A stretch of 64,000 nucleotides of DNA from Misgurnus anguillicaudatus (lineage: Eukaryota; Chordata; Actinopteri; Cypriniformes; Cobitidae), in the NCBI RefSeq assembly GCF_027580225.2, contig NC_073339.2, forward strand, positions 40,104,501 to 40,168,500. The letters are read 5' to 3'. The first letter of the stretch is position 1, and the number at the start of each line of letters is the position of its first letter. The position numbers and the translations under genes are program-made. The notes below the pieces were generated by a model, which was not told the origin of the DNA, did not search any database, and saw only the letters and a program-made list of their open reading frames with translations. Below are positions 46,130 to 58,933 of the stretch, in pieces.

Positions 46130-47910
46130 GTGAGTGTATATTAGCTTAGTTGTTTGTTTGCTTAAAGCATCTGAAGGGGCGATTGGTCTGAAATACAGCA
46201 AGATGGTTTATTGTGACCTTGGTGATCGATTATGAAGAGAACTTTCTTTCCCCATTCAAGTAGATACAGTAGATGGTTTTGTTTGACTGAAATAGCAGCA
46301 CAGGCTTCGCTAAGATATATTTTCCTTAAAGGAAATTTGGTCATAGAAGGTTTGAAGAGATAAAATTTTCATGTTTGAGCGACTGAGACATTTTTGTCAC
46401 CACTCACAGAACGCACACCTTCAATTTTTTAAAGAGATGGTTTTTCAATCTGCAATCCAGGTCAATTCAAGGAGACCATATCATACAGATTTTCACACTA
46501 TTGTTCCAGCTGAGTTGGATAAGGAACGCGGCGAGGGAACATCAGATCTCTCCCTATATTTTTTGGTAATGCGTTCTGCCGGAAGAATTGCTGACTGTGT
46601 TCTTACCTCTCTCTGACTAGCGGCATCCTGGGATTATTTTCTTCATGCTCATGCTTGCTTTGCTTTCAAGTCAAACACACAGAGATAGAGGGGTGGCGGA
46701 GAGGACGAGTGAAAGATAAAGACGGTGAGAGAAGATCTGACTGAGAACAAATTGTTGTAGAATAATGCAGCACAAATCAATTTCTCTCACCGCCTGTTCG
46801 GCAGGTTGGATCGCTCATGGCCAATTGCTCAGCACTGTTTCTTTTGTTCTGTGTGTGTGTGATAAAGAGAGAGAGAGAGCGAGAGAGAGAGAGATGCTCT
46901 TTTTTCTGCTGTTGTGGACCTTGTGCAAATCAATGAACTCAGCTGTGATAATGACATATTGTTTTATGTCCAAAGGATTTATCTGATAACTTTGGCAAAA
47001 CAACTTTTTCATTTGCATTTTAATTCATCCTTTTTATTCAATGCCTAATCAATGTGTGCCTACTTTTTTAGACACCTTTTTCACAAAACCTTTTGCAAGC
47101 AACATATGAATCTCAAAAATATGTTTCAACATTTTTGGAGGGATCTTAACACTGAAGAATAGCATTTCCCCGTCTGATGCAAGAAGTTCTAATATAGAGA
47201 AATGAGTCACATGGTAAATGCGACTCATGTGATTGGCTCACTAAAGTTGACCCTCATAATGATGCCTCATCCAAGATGGCATCAAACCCCTGACTCTCAA
47301 CATATGGTACGATTTTTTATAATAACGAAAGTTTCCTGTGAACAACCTAATCCTACTTATTTAAAATGTCACACAAGAGTCCTAACAGGAGTTTAACCAT
47401 AACCCTATAAAACTTTATATGGATTGTAAATTCGACTTTGCAAGAAGGTACTGGGAGAGAGAGAGAGAGCTTACAGTATTCCCAGAAGAAAAATTATAAC
47501 AAACTGGCAAGAATAAGATCTGGCTAAGATCAGGCTTATCCTCAGCAGCTTGCGTGTGAACCGGAGATTTGGTTCATTGGCTGCCTGTGTCCACACACAT
47601 GCTTATCCTTTCTCTTGTCATTTATTCATCTCACTTGGTAAGAATAGCACAGGCTGTATAAATTAACCAGCACTCCGGTGTCTGTTTGACAAGCAGATTG
47701 TCCTTAAACACACAAATAAGTTTTTGGTGGCAGGGGATTTCTCTGAAACAACCCATTAAGCAAACAGTTATCTTAGCTTTTGACCCATCTATTACATTTT
47801 TCTTAACAGAGATAGTTGCTAGTTTTAGCCACTACAGTACTGTAGTGCCGTGTGTGCAGTATGTACTACTGTATGCAGTTTGTTGAATATAAAAAATGAC
47901 AAAAAAATTT
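46130..47910. other. No gene seen; two GA runs
   Basis: A GA microsatellite lies at 46866-46893 and a shorter one at about 47455-47470. The rest is ordinary AT-rich DNA. Confidence 0.45.
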
Positions 47911-48196
47911 ATAGACGGTTTCAGCAGTAACAACATAAACATGCGGCTGTCGTGGTCCGCACGTAACTTCCGGTAAACTCCGCTAAGAATAAATAACAAC
48001 AAAGTTTTTAAACGTAGTTTATTTATATAACAACAAAAAACAACAACAACACATGGATTAAAACCAAAACATTTGTTATTTTCGACGAGATCAGTTTAGC
48101 AACTAGTCAGACCATAAAAAAAAATTAAACCGGAAGTAAAGTTCGGATCCAGACGTGTATCGCGTCAGCGCACTTGCGTCCGATGAAACCGTCTAT
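47911..48196. mobile_element. MITE with ATAGACGGTTTCA ends
   Basis: ATAGACGGTTTCAGC at the left and GATGAAACCGTCTAT at the right are inverted. TA/AT bases flank both tips, compatible with a TA duplication. The inner ACTTCCGGTAA and ACCGGAAGTAA also pair. Confidence 0.85.
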
Positions 48197-48261
48197 AGCT
48201 TAAATGCACTGTAAATATTAACGTATCTGCCAAATGTATGAATGTAAATTGATTTTTAAAT

Positions 48262-48910
48262 TAAGGGCCAGATTTACGTAACAGGGCAAATTAGTGTGAG
48301 AGCGCAATTCCAAAAAAACGCAGATGGGAATGGTAATATCTGCAGGTCATTTACCAAAAAAGCGCAAAATTAAATAACACAGGCGCAAAAGCTGATTTCC
48401 ATAATGACCAACGCAAATCTGCTAAGAGCAGCAAACTTTTTTAATGTCTCAAATAAGGAGAGCTGATGAGGTGTGGGTGATCTACTAACGCCTGATGCAC
48501 TTAAGTTCAGCACCACGGACATCTCAGCTGAAAATTTGTGGTGTGAAGTCCCAGATAATGAAGGCGTAGGACACTGAAAAGAACTGGGGGACAAAAAAGG
48601 AAGTTTTTAAAAACCTGGTATTGTGTGATTTCTTATGTCCTCCAACAAATAAAAAGTACATGGCTTGGCAAACAATATTTTTGAATAATATGTTCTTCTG
48701 GCATTCCAAATAATCTGTTATGTGTTAAAAAACTCCTCTCCCGTGTACCACTCTCTGATCTCTGTGATGCCTCTTCTATCAGCAACAATTACAGCCATTT
48801 TAAGCGCAAAAGGATTTAAGATAACGTTAAATAATGGCGCAAATACCAGTAATATCAAACGTGCAAACATTAGTAAATACTAGCGGTACGTAAATCATTT
48901 AAATAATATC
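48262..48910. mobile_element. Harbinger-like repeat (GGGCCAGATTTACGTAAC type), no coding remnant seen
   Basis: GGGCCAGATTTACGTAACAG, GCGCAATTCC and many GCGCAAA words at the left are echoed by TAAGCGCAAAAGG, GGCGCAAATACCAG and GTACGTAAATCATTT at the right. The right tip is not exact. Confidence 0.5.
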
Positions 48911-49359
48911 CTTCCGTAAATTTTGCATTTGAAAGGGAAACTCCTAGAAATGCTTATGCAGCAAGATCAGTCGCAAAATAAGTAGACCACACCTTTTCAG
49001 CGCTAACTGTAAGGCGGCGTGCACACCAAAACTTTTTTACACGGCTGAAAAACGCCCTGCGGACAGATTTATTTCAGCCGACTGACAGCTTTCTTTAGCT
49101 GAGCGCTTTGGTTGCTGTGATATTTTTGCTTTGTTTGTCAGTCATTGAACGATGTGCTGTGATTTGTCCCGCCCCTCTTCCACTGTGATTGGACGGCCGT
49201 GTGAGAGCTGACATTGATTTTCCTCCAAAGTTGAATATTCATATATATTTGAAAATTTGGTCAAATTTTTTTTATTATGTTATCATCACGTTTTTGTTGT
49301 GGTTTTTTGTGCTGCGTAGCTGTATTTTTTAGTTATGAAGTTATGCAGATTGAATGATA

Positions 49360-49791
49360 TTAAAGGGACAGTAAGTAGGGTTTTAGGTGTTTTATTAATC
49401 AAAATCAATGTCATTATTCATAAATATGTCCTTGTTGGTGTCAAATGACTTCTGCCAGTGATCTGACTTTTCTTTGTAAGCTTATAATTTCTTCTCTTTA
49501 CTTACATTGAATGGGTAAGTCCAAGGTGGCTTCCATATCGTTTCGCCATACTAATAAACTATAATAGCAGAGAGGGACAAAAAGCACTAGCCTACTAACG
49601 CGTTTCCACAATGCGTTTTCATTCAGAACATGTGAACTAGCTGAAATGGACAAGGAGATCAGCGATTACACAATGGCTACCGTAGTTGCAACACGCATTT
49701 GGAAAAGCGAGGCGCTAGAGAGCACTATTCGTTTGAATGCAAAAACAATTTCACCACTAGATGGGGTAAATCCTACTTATTGTCCCTTTAA
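49360..49791. mobile_element. TTAA MITE with AAAGGGACAGTAAGTAGG ends
   Basis: The ends TTAAAGGGACAGTAAGTAGG and CCTACTTATTGTCCCTTTAA are inverted. The 61-codon frame in it (49646-49831) runs over the end and is not a gene. Confidence 0.93.
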
Positions 49792-49927
49792 TTGGAATGC
49801 ACAATCAAATAACAAGATTTTTACAAATTAAAAAATTACATTTTGGAACCAAACTCTTCATATATATGTTTCATACTCTAATTTTGAGATTAGGAACATC
49901 AAAGTTTGATTTTCAATCACTGATTTC

Positions 49928-50401
49928 TAGGGTTGTGACAATTAATCGGGCAAATGCGCGTTTTCTCAATTAATGAATTTGAATGTATTACGGTGAAATG
50001 CAGCCACATTCAAAAGCCAGAGGGCGCTTTCGGGCGCTTTTTCCATTTGTTCCACAAAAGAAGTATCATTACAAACACTATTCCAGGAAATATCTAGAGG
50101 CACATTTATATCGCTGTATTCAGATTCTGTTTCAGGTATTTTCATGATAATAGAGAATATTTTGAATGATTGTGTTTGACGAGTGTTGCTTTTTAAAATA
50201 AACTTAATTAAACGTTTAAATAAAACGTTATAAACGAGTCAAACTCGTAGTGATTTTAGATTGATAAGAACTTCCTACTGATCACGGAGCCGTAGTGCAT
50301 GCACAAGCTGTGCATGAAACACAGAATCGGAGCCTTGCGATTCAGAATCGATTTAGACAGGTCTTTTTAATGGCAACGCGATGCATCGATGCACATCCCT
50401 A
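49928..50401. mobile_element. hAT MITE with perfect 8-bp duplication
   Basis: The tips TAGGGTTGTGACAATTAATC and GATGCACATCCCTA are imperfectly inverted. The flanks are CTGATTTC at 49920-49927 and 50402-50409, identical. A reversed relative is at 54862-55276. Confidence 0.94.
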
Positions 50402-50608
50402 CTGATTTCACATTGATTTCAACATGACCTTCCTCAGTCAATATAAGATATCAAGGTTATATTTCCACAGAATGTTCTTTACATTATGTAGGATAATTTT
50501 ATGTAAAGAACAGTAAATGACAAAAAAAATAACTTTTTATGTATGTAACATGTTTTCTTCAAAAAAGAAAATGTATCAGGCTCAGGTTTAGGTTTAGAAA
50601 TTGTACTT

Positions 50609-51181
50609 TAGGCTATGTCCACACGAAGCCGGTGCATTCCCTATCTGATAATTTTTTTTCCTTGCTCTAAAAAATTTATCCGTAAACACGAAACCGACTG
50701 AAAGCGGTTTAGTATATATGCCGGACCAGTATGGGGTGCTGTAATTCTGCCACAGATATACACTATACACGGAGAAGAAGACTTTAAGCATGCGCATAAC
50801 CAACGTATGGTGTTGTCCATTATCGCTTGTTGGTCACCACAGTTGCATAGAAGCAATAGATTTTGCTGTAATAAAGCTAGTAGGCTTTAGTAGCTTCTGT
50901 AGCACGAACACAATCACGTAGTCCGCCGTTATTGTTGTTGCTGTTACGTGTGACGCTTTCGACACGTGATGTGATGACGTTTTCGCTTCACAAAATATAC
51001 GGATTGGCTGTACAGACAAAACCGCAAGGGTGTCGGTTTCAGATTTATCCACTTTAGGACCCGGTTTCAAAAAATAGCGGATTCAGTCTCCCAAAACGCC
51101 GGATCCGTGTGGATGAAACGCCAATACGATAACAAATTTATACGTATACAGTGATACGCGTCTCCGTGTGGACAGCCCCTT
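50609..51181. mobile_element. MITE with GGCTATGTCCACACG ends
   Basis: TAGGCTATGTCCACACGAAG at the left pairs with TCTCCGTGTGGACAGCCCCT at the right. TTA lies next to both tips (a possible 3-bp duplication). The interior has no real ORF. Confidence 0.8.
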
Positions 51182-52440
51182 AATTGCAATGAAAATGTTA
51201 TTAGTCAGTAATTGAAATGACTTATTTTTGTAACTGTCACATTTAGTCAATGCATCGATATTTAACAAATTTGACTGTCTACATCAGTGGACGAATGCGA
51301 ACATCGCATATTTTTATTTGAATCACAGTATTGTTCTGCTCACGATTTAATGCCAATAATGCCAGGTTGTCCAAGTAATGCCAATTATGCCCATGAAACA
51401 TTTATTGCTGGTTTCCTAAAAGTTGCTTAAAGATGTTTGTCAACAGATTAAATACGAATTATGAGGGATTTCATCATATACATGGTTGAATTATACATAA
51501 GCATTGTTCATAATTCATTTGAAAGTATCCAGATAGAATATGTAAATATTGTATTGTACAGCTGAACACTTGAACCTGCTGTGTGCTAAGTCATTTTTCC
51601 ACTAGGGTGCGATTACACTTAAACATGCCAGTGGGCATAGCTTACTGGAGTGGTACCATGTAAATTTATGTGTCCCTGAAACATAATTTCTCAGGCCTGT
51701 GAGGACAGCGTCCGTGACGTCTGCCAAAAGTAATGTACTCAAGCTGTGGTTTCCAGATATTTACATTAGGGAAATGCTGTGACAAGGTTTGTGATATAAA
51801 TGGGATAATGCAGATTAACTATTAATCTGCAATCTAAATTACTTTTTGCCTTCCATTTTTGTTTCTCATATACTGTTACAGTACAACCAGGGACAATGGA
51901 TCTCGATTAGTTTTCACTCCAGAGTCTTACACTTGCATTTCTGCATCCCTCATTCTTTCGCTGGCCTCCGCCTCCATCTCCTAATCTCTCCCTCTTGTTC
52001 GGACTCCATCACTGGCAGCGGTTATTTTTATCTGGTCTGTGGGTTTGCTGTTGTGCAGTGAGTGTGCAGGTTGTCCAAGTACTTGCTGGTGGATTGCGCC
52101 CTGGAGACTCACCGAATCTGCCCTGATGATTCCTTGCTGAGTGAATCAGTGTTTACAGCATAGCTGCAAAAAAGTTGTCATACAGTATAGCACTGGGATT
52201 TCACTGCTGACATGTTAAACCGGTGTTTACAACAGCTTGTTAGGAAATAGAATCAGATGCTTACAACTTAAGAACTTATTTAAAGAAAATATTTTTTAGG
52301 GGCGTACAAATGAAGGAGGAAGCATTATAAAACTTAACCTAAAGCATTATAAACTTGACATCAGTTAGGTTGATAAATTGTTGTCTCTTAAAACGGTTGT
52401 GTTAAAACAACACATTTTGTGTCTAGTTAAGGACAACACA
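51182..52440. other. No gene seen
   Basis: Ordinary non-coding sequence. A pyrimidine-rich part at about 51.9-52.0 kb is not flanked by an exon pattern. Confidence 0.35.
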
Positions 52441-52524
52441 TTTAATGTTCCAGTGGCGGTAGCGGAAGGAAGCGATAGCGGGAGATGTAATGCAACACAT
52501 ATTGAACTACGGATGAGAAAAAGA

Positions 52525-52965
52525 GCCATAGACTGTAAAATAAGATAGACAACGCCTGTTCGCTCTATTCCACTGGTGAAAAGTGAAGCCGTCAGTGTCC
52601 CGATACGGCGCTGACTTCTTGGGCCTTGAGTCTGCGCAGTAGCGATTTCGGGACCAGTCCTGCGCAGTAGTGAGCAGGAAGTAAATGACGTAACACCACC
52701 GTTTTTATAGCATTAAATTGCTAACTAAAAACAAACTTATTTTAAAAACAAACACTTTAATTTACATCAGCGTGATAAAAACTACAGTAAATGACAGAAA
52801 CCAGCTTCAGAAAAAAGATAATTCAAGTGTAATTAATTTAGTTGGTCTCAAGTCCCATTGAATAACATGGGGAGGCGGGGTTTATGACCTAAACTGGGAC
52901 CAGTCACTGGGGGGCGATCGAGACGTTTTGGATTCACTTTTCAGGGCTTGTGCAGCACGCTTGAT
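52525..52965. repeat. Interspersed repeat (AGAGCCATAGACTGTAAAA to CACTTTTCAGGGCTTG)
   Basis: Blocks such as CATAGACTGTAAAATAAGAT, GTCTGCGCAGTAGCGA, GGGACCAGTC (twice, in opposite context) and GGGGGGCGATCGAGACG are familiar fish repeat sequence. No exact ends. Confidence 0.4.
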
Positions 52966-53018
52966 CAGGACGTACAAAGGATGAAAGTATGCTGCTATGT
53001 CACTCATCTCAATATGAT

Positions 53019-53558
53019 TATGCAACCCATTCTCACCAAAAAGCATACAAATGACACGCAGTGTGATTATCGTGCAATAGATACGACAAATTCCGGTTTT
53101 GCGTGCATATGATACACCTGTCCTTCCCATTCACTTATATGGCGAATCGTTTCGTGACGTTTTGTTTATTGTTTTCTCATTTGTTTTCTGTTTTTTTTTT
53201 TACATTTTCGCTTGGGTTTTGGGTTAGAACAACTTTTTGTTATATAAAAATGACATCCTAACTCTAACCCCAACTCCAAGCGACCATGGCTTAAATATAG
53301 ACAAAAACATAGAGAAACCTGTATATTAAATAACCTGCTTAAACAAATGTGAAATCTAACCCTAAACCCAAGCGAAAAATTGTTTAAAAAACAGAAAACA
53401 AATGAGAAAACAATAAATAAAACGTCACGAAACGATTCGCCACATAAGTGAATGGGAAGGACTGGCGTATCATATGCACGCAAAATCGGAATTTGGCGTA
53501 TCTATTGCACGATAATCACACTGCGTGTCATTTGTACGCATCTTGGTGAGAACGGGTA
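53019..53558. mobile_element. Foldback element with CCCATTCTCACCAA arms
   Basis: The left arm (CCCATTCTCACCAAAAAGCA, GACACGCAGTGTGATTATCG, CTTCCCATTCACTTAT, AATCGTTTCGTGACG; 53019-53230) is inverted relative to the right arm (TCTAACCCTAAACCCAAGCG to GGTGAGAACGGG; 53347-53558). The centre has CTAACTCTAACCCC. Confidence 0.93.
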
Positions 53559-54600
53559 GGATTATGATATGTATATAATGAAGCATATCTAATATATCAT
53601 TATGTAGCTTGCTATGCAATTACACATAAAGCAGTAATATTCATTTATGCAACATTGACTACACATTCAAAAGGATCACTTTCACTTATTATTAATATTT
53701 TTCTACATATTACTATAATAGCAAATTAATTAAAACTGTTGCATAACAGAGATTTAATGTAACAAAGTCATAACTGTGACTGAAAATAATACATAGTATA
53801 ATAGTTATTAAATGTATTCAGGAATTTAATTTGTTAGTTTAGTGCAACGTTTTAATAAGTCATTAAGATAAGGTTAAGAAAAGATTTACTTACTTTTAAT
53901 AAATAATGTATATTAAAAAGATAAAAAAACACTGCATATATTTTTTTAAGTATTATTATATGTTAAATAATATAATTTACACAGTACATTTACAGAAATA
54001 TTGTACTTTAAAATAGCTCTGCGCCCCTCCGATGAAATGTCAATCTCAGAAATGGCCCAAAGCTAGTTTGAGTTTGAGACCCCTGTTTTAACACATCTTG
54101 TGTGGTCCCTTTTATTTATTTGAACACAAAATCAACACATGACGTGTTAAATAGCATAACACAAAACTATGTACTGTAGTACAGTTTCTATAGACAGACA
54201 AAACACAGATAAATCATACAATCATCATCAAAGCACAGAAGTAGTTAAGCATTCACTAATGTACACAATAGCAATACTGATGTGGTATACATGTCATCTT
54301 TTAATTTTGAAAACCTTAAAATCTTGTAACCTTGGAGCACAGAGATGTACACTGTATGTTAAACATGATGAATATTTGTCAGTTATGAAACTAAAGCTCG
54401 TATCATCCAGCTCAATTAATTTTTAAGTTTTGTTCAATGTCAGTGCAGCCAAATCGATAATATTTCTGAATGTTAAGTGTCTTTAAAACCTCAACTAAGC
54501 AAGCCAAAGGACTACCTAGAGGAACATTTTATTGCTGATATGTTGCCTTTTTTATAGCAATTTAATGGAGTTCTCAGTTGTGTTTCAGTATCAACTTATT
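53559..54600. other. No gene seen
   Basis: AT-rich; no exon or repeat ends recognised. Confidence 0.4.
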
Positions 54601-54861
54601 ATTTAAAGTCCCCCTGTTGTGAAAATCAAGTTTTTATTGTTGTTTATATGTTTATGGTGTTTTTAATATGCTTTAAGACAAACCATGTGCAAATTTAGGA
54701 TTAAACACCATTGCTGAGTATTTTCTCCATAAATAAGCTGTTTTTTTTTAATTTGCGGTTTTAAATTGCCCCACAAACGATTGCAGCACTGCTGCTTCAA
54801 CTCTGCTTTTGCGACGTGAGCATGCGCTGCTTACACATGCAGTGTGAATGTCTTAACCCTT

Positions 54862-55276
54862 GTCCCATTAAAAATGCTTCTGAAGTCGAATCAGAATCGA
54901 TTCAGTGTTTCATGCACAGCTTGTACGTGTACTATGGCATTTGGTCAGTAGGAAGTCCTTATCAATCTAAAATCATTATGAGTCTGAGTCTTTTATAACG
55001 TGCATTTAAGAAAAGCAACACTCGTTAAACAAACTCATTCAAAATATTCTTTATTATCATGAAAATGCCTGAAACAATTTGAAGAACAGCGATATTAATA
55101 TTCCTATAGAAATTTCCTGGAATAGCGTTTGTAATGCTACTTCTTCTGTGGCACAAAGGGAGTTTCTGCACGAGAGCGCCCCCTGGCTTTGGATGTGCCG
55201 GGATTTCACCGTTATTCATTAAAATTCATTCATTGAGATAACGCACATTTGCTCGATTAATCGTTGCAGCCCTAAT
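54862..55276. mobile_element. Reversed, truncated relative of the 49.93 kb hAT MITE
   Basis: Shared reversed blocks include AATCAGAATCGATTCA, TTCATGCACAGCTTG, CAGTAGGAAGTCCTTATCAA, ATTATCATGAAAATGCCTGA, AATTTCCTGGAATAG and GCTCGATTAATCGTTGCAGC. It ends CCCTA at 55270-55274. No duplication seen. Confidence 0.85.
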
Positions 55277-56850
55277 ATCAGCCCTATAAAAATTTGTGCT
55301 GCAAACGCGCAACTCATGTATGTATTGTGAAACTGACCTTAGTACCTACGTGTTTGGAACTGCCGAACGCAGCATCTATGTACACGTATATCTATGGTTT
55401 TAGCCGGTGTGCTGGAGTGAATGCAGGGACTAATTTGCATATTCATATGTCCGCATATACTAAATTATGCAAGGGATTTAAATTCAAGATAATTTAAACC
55501 ATTATAAAAGCGAAAAGTGTTATCACTGTGCGTTTCTCTGTGTACTTTCTTTTTCACATAAACATCAACAGTCACGGATGTTACTTACAGAGAAGACGAC
55601 TGATCGAGTTTATCATGACTTAACGAAAGGTTAGCAGTAGTGTTTCCCACACACACCAGTTCTCTTCTCTTGGTGTGAGTCTGTGTGGGAGCTTTTTCCC
55701 TCTCTATGATGCAGTATGCACGCATGTGTGTTCTGTAATCGCATTCGTGTATTAATTCTGAATTTGCATAGAATTGTGTGTGCTGTAGGTGATATACAAT
55801 AAAAATATCACTCGCATTTAAAATTTAAAAAATGCTCATAACACAACAACACATTGATGAGAAGAGCAACAGCATTAAGGCTTCAATGTAAATGTATGGT
55901 GATTTTGTCAGATTATGTCGCGTTTATAAATCAGGATTTTAGCAGCAGTTTAAGGAACAGCTGGTTGGATTAAACACGAGGTGTTACTGGGTTGTGTTTA
56001 GTCACTATTTTATAGCCTACTTGTTTTATGTCTGACAACAGAACAGATAATATGTAAAAAATAGCATTCAGTTGTGTTAAAATGCAATATAATGTGACAG
56101 ATCAAACAGTAGAAGTGAAACATATTTCAGGTGCCAACACTAGATTAAATGCAAACACGATGCAATGACATCACATATATGCTAATTAGCGTGTGACGTC
56201 ATCATCGCCATAGTCTCAAAATCCTGTGGGGAAAAATACCACAATATTATTATTTTAATTTCAATTTTACTGTGACTAACATATATTTAGCTAATCTGCA
56301 AAGCAGATTAAATCAAATCAGCAATCATGAGTTTGACAACTTTGGCTCAAGACGTGTCCAAAGTGTTCCGGAGCCAGCGGTGCATTATGTTCCCGGTCGT
56401 TCACGCTCGGCTAAAAGGACAATGACATTGTGCTAACACTGTTTGTGGTCTTGTTTGGAGCGCTGCCTGGGCACTACAATATTGCAGTGGCTCTGCAGCA
56501 ACAATGCAGCTGGGGGGACTGGAGAGGCTAAGTGAATTAGCATTTAAATCACATCTGACCCGAACTGTGCAAAGTGAAATTGAGCATATCGCTTATTACG
56601 GGAAGGGGGGAAGCTGAAGGAGATCCATAAGGTGGGGAGGGGGAAATTAGATGCGTAGAGTTTGAATATGCAATGTTGCCTTGGTCGGATCCTGAGTCCT
56701 TGCCTCCAAATTAGCTCCTGAGTTCATCTTGAAGTTAATATAAAAAGTTAACATAAAAATTTACATAAAAATCTGACAATAGTGTAATCCACAGAAAAAA
56801 AGGTCAGTGATGAAAAGTATGATTAATAAGATGATTAAATTGGACCACTT
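55277..56850. other. No gene seen; one unique-looking, GC-balanced block
   Basis: Most is AT-rich. About 56.33-56.70 kb has balanced composition with no repeat ends and several G-runs, and may be a conserved intronic element of trpc5. Confidence 0.3.
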
Positions 56851-56854
56851 TGCT

Positions 56855-56935
56855 TTAAAGGCCAAGTGTGTAATTTTTTTGCATGTTAAAGTTTAAATAA
56901 TGTGAAAAGGTCTGAATTACACACTTCAAGTTTGA
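56855..56935. repeat. Short inverted repeat AAGTGTGTAATT / AATTACACACTT
   Basis: CCAAGTGTGTAATTTTTTT at 56862 pairs with TCTGAATTACACACTTCAAG at about 56912. It is an 80-bp MITE-like hairpin. Confidence 0.6.
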
Positions 56936-57406
56936 TCAAAATTGAACAGCCACTACAAGGCAGAATGGCCGAAACGTTTGTCTTTTGTATCTCCTGTTAA
57001 AATAAAACAAGTACATTTTAGAGACCAGAGCTTTTGTATCGTTCTACTTACTGTTTGTAAACCATGATGCAAATCTGCAAATCTTTTGCAGCGATTTTTG
57101 TATGAGCATATCAGTGAACACCCCTGACCACTCGGTGAGTTTCACGTCTTTGTAAACGAAAGTTTAATGCATTTTAGGAAGAAGTGCACCCATGCAGCCA
57201 TTGTAAAGGTGGGGAGTAATACAACAAACACCCGAAAATTCTCAGGCCAGCATCATATGTCCAAATTTCAGTCATAAACAATCTGAAAACAGGCCTTTAA
57301 ATGTAAAATACCAAACTTGTCATTTAAGTTTTGTTTGTTTTTATCTTCTTTTTATGCTTGTATAAGGTTTTTGTGAGACATAACATTTCCATGGTATTAA
57401 AAGATT

Positions 57407-57871
57407 TTAACTCTTTCACCGCCAGCATTTTTTTAAAAAGTTGCCAGCCAGCGCCAGCGTTTTTCATGATTTTCACCAAAGTTTAATGCCTTCCAGAAAA
57501 TGTTCTTCTTTAAATATATAAACATACAATATACCAAATGAAAGAACAGACCCTCTGCTTTCAAACAAAAAAAAAACGTTTCATCCTACCTTCAGTGGTT
57601 CTTTTGTAATCAGCTTTTGAAAATGGGTAGGTTTCTGCAAAAACACCACATTTTGAGCAAAAAGCAGAGATAATTCCATTTTTGTGACGGACTTTTCATA
57701 GAGATCCCATTCAGAGCGATCTTTAAAACAGACATGGACATGCAGCAGCTTGCCATAGGGCAATACTTCCGGGTTTAAAAAGTTGTGGAAAGACGGAAAT
57801 ACTCGTCATTGGCGGGGAAGCGTTTTCTCTTAATTGACGAGATATCTCGTCAATGGCGGTGAAAGAGTTAA
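57407..57871. mobile_element. TTAACTCTTTCACCGCC MITE, full copy
   Basis: It starts TTAACTCTTTCACCGCCAGC and ends CGTCAATGGCGGTGAAAGAGTTAA, with TTAA at both tips. At 465 bp it is the most complete of the four copies in the window. Its minus-strand 60-codon frame is not a gene. Confidence 0.92.
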
Positions 57872-58933
57872 TAACAGAAAAACCTTATTAAAACATAAAA
57901 AAACTCTACCGCGATACATATCATTATCATGATATAAAATAAATCCTATCGTGATTTTGGTTACATTGTCCACCCCTAGTACCATGGCATTCTTTGAGTT
58001 ACATTTTCATATCATTCAAATTTAGAAATGTATTACTTTGGTAATACATAAAGGTTCTTAAAATAGTATTTGTTCCATAAGGAACCTTTAACATTCACAG
58101 AAACTTTCTGTTTTACCAAAGCAGATTGATGCTGAAGGCAACTTTTCACACTTGTTTTGTTCTGATTTGAGAAAACATAAAGAAACTTTTTTTAAGACCA
58201 TAATTTCAGTAGTTGCCGTTGATATGCATATACAGTAGTTCATACTAATGGGTCTTAAAGTTTCTTGTGGGCTTGACCCGGTGCCCTGTCAAGCCTGCGA
58301 GTTCCATTACTCAAATAAAATCATAGTGGCAGTTTAATAGCCCTTGTTCAACCTCTAATCCACAGGGAGCGCTTATGCACATGAATAACCTTTAGTTCAT
58401 TCTGGTTACCATCTCTTTTTATAAGGAAAGAAAACAAAATTTTATTAATGGCAAAATACATACTTCAGAGTTAATATTTTGTTTATTCGCCTGGAATTGT
58501 CTGAAAATACTTTTCCTTTTTTTAATGTGATTTTAATGATTGTTTTGCAACATTCTGAACCACATAAACTCATTATCAAATTGCACGGAGAATGAACACA
58601 ATGTTTTCTTTCCCTTGCGCCTTAACTTAACTACGACCTTAGATGAAGCTCCACACTTTATTGCCAGATATGCAGTTTTGCTTCTTAAGCTTGAGAAACT
58701 GATGCACAAAGCTTTTTTTTATCACCGAGGGCTTCAGGGGGATTTTGCAATGTACCCTTAAAGAGACGATTCTGTAGACAAGGCTTATTTTTAAAAGAGC
58801 TCACCTATATACAGTCATCAGTATAAACGTGACTTGCTTACGTAGCAGAACTCTCAAATGAGCATCCTAACAATAGCAAGAGATGTAAACGGCTTCAGCA
58901 TGCCTTTAGGAAGTTTCATCCACTTTTATGCGA
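57872..58933. other. No gene seen; hAT tip fragment
   Basis: About 57900-57980 ends TTACATTGTCCACCCCTAG, which reversed is a CTAGGGGTGGACAATG hAT-like tip. The rest shows nothing. Confidence 0.35.

Noticed and set aside
46866..46893. GA run as a regulatory GAGA element
   Set aside because: A plain microsatellite with no flanking promoter features.
56940..57030. Hammerhead ribozyme or Penelope-like end, suggested by GGCCGAAACGTTTG and a TAAAATAAAA tail
   Set aside because: The required CTGATGA-type core is absent; only a GAAAC motif is present, too little for a call.
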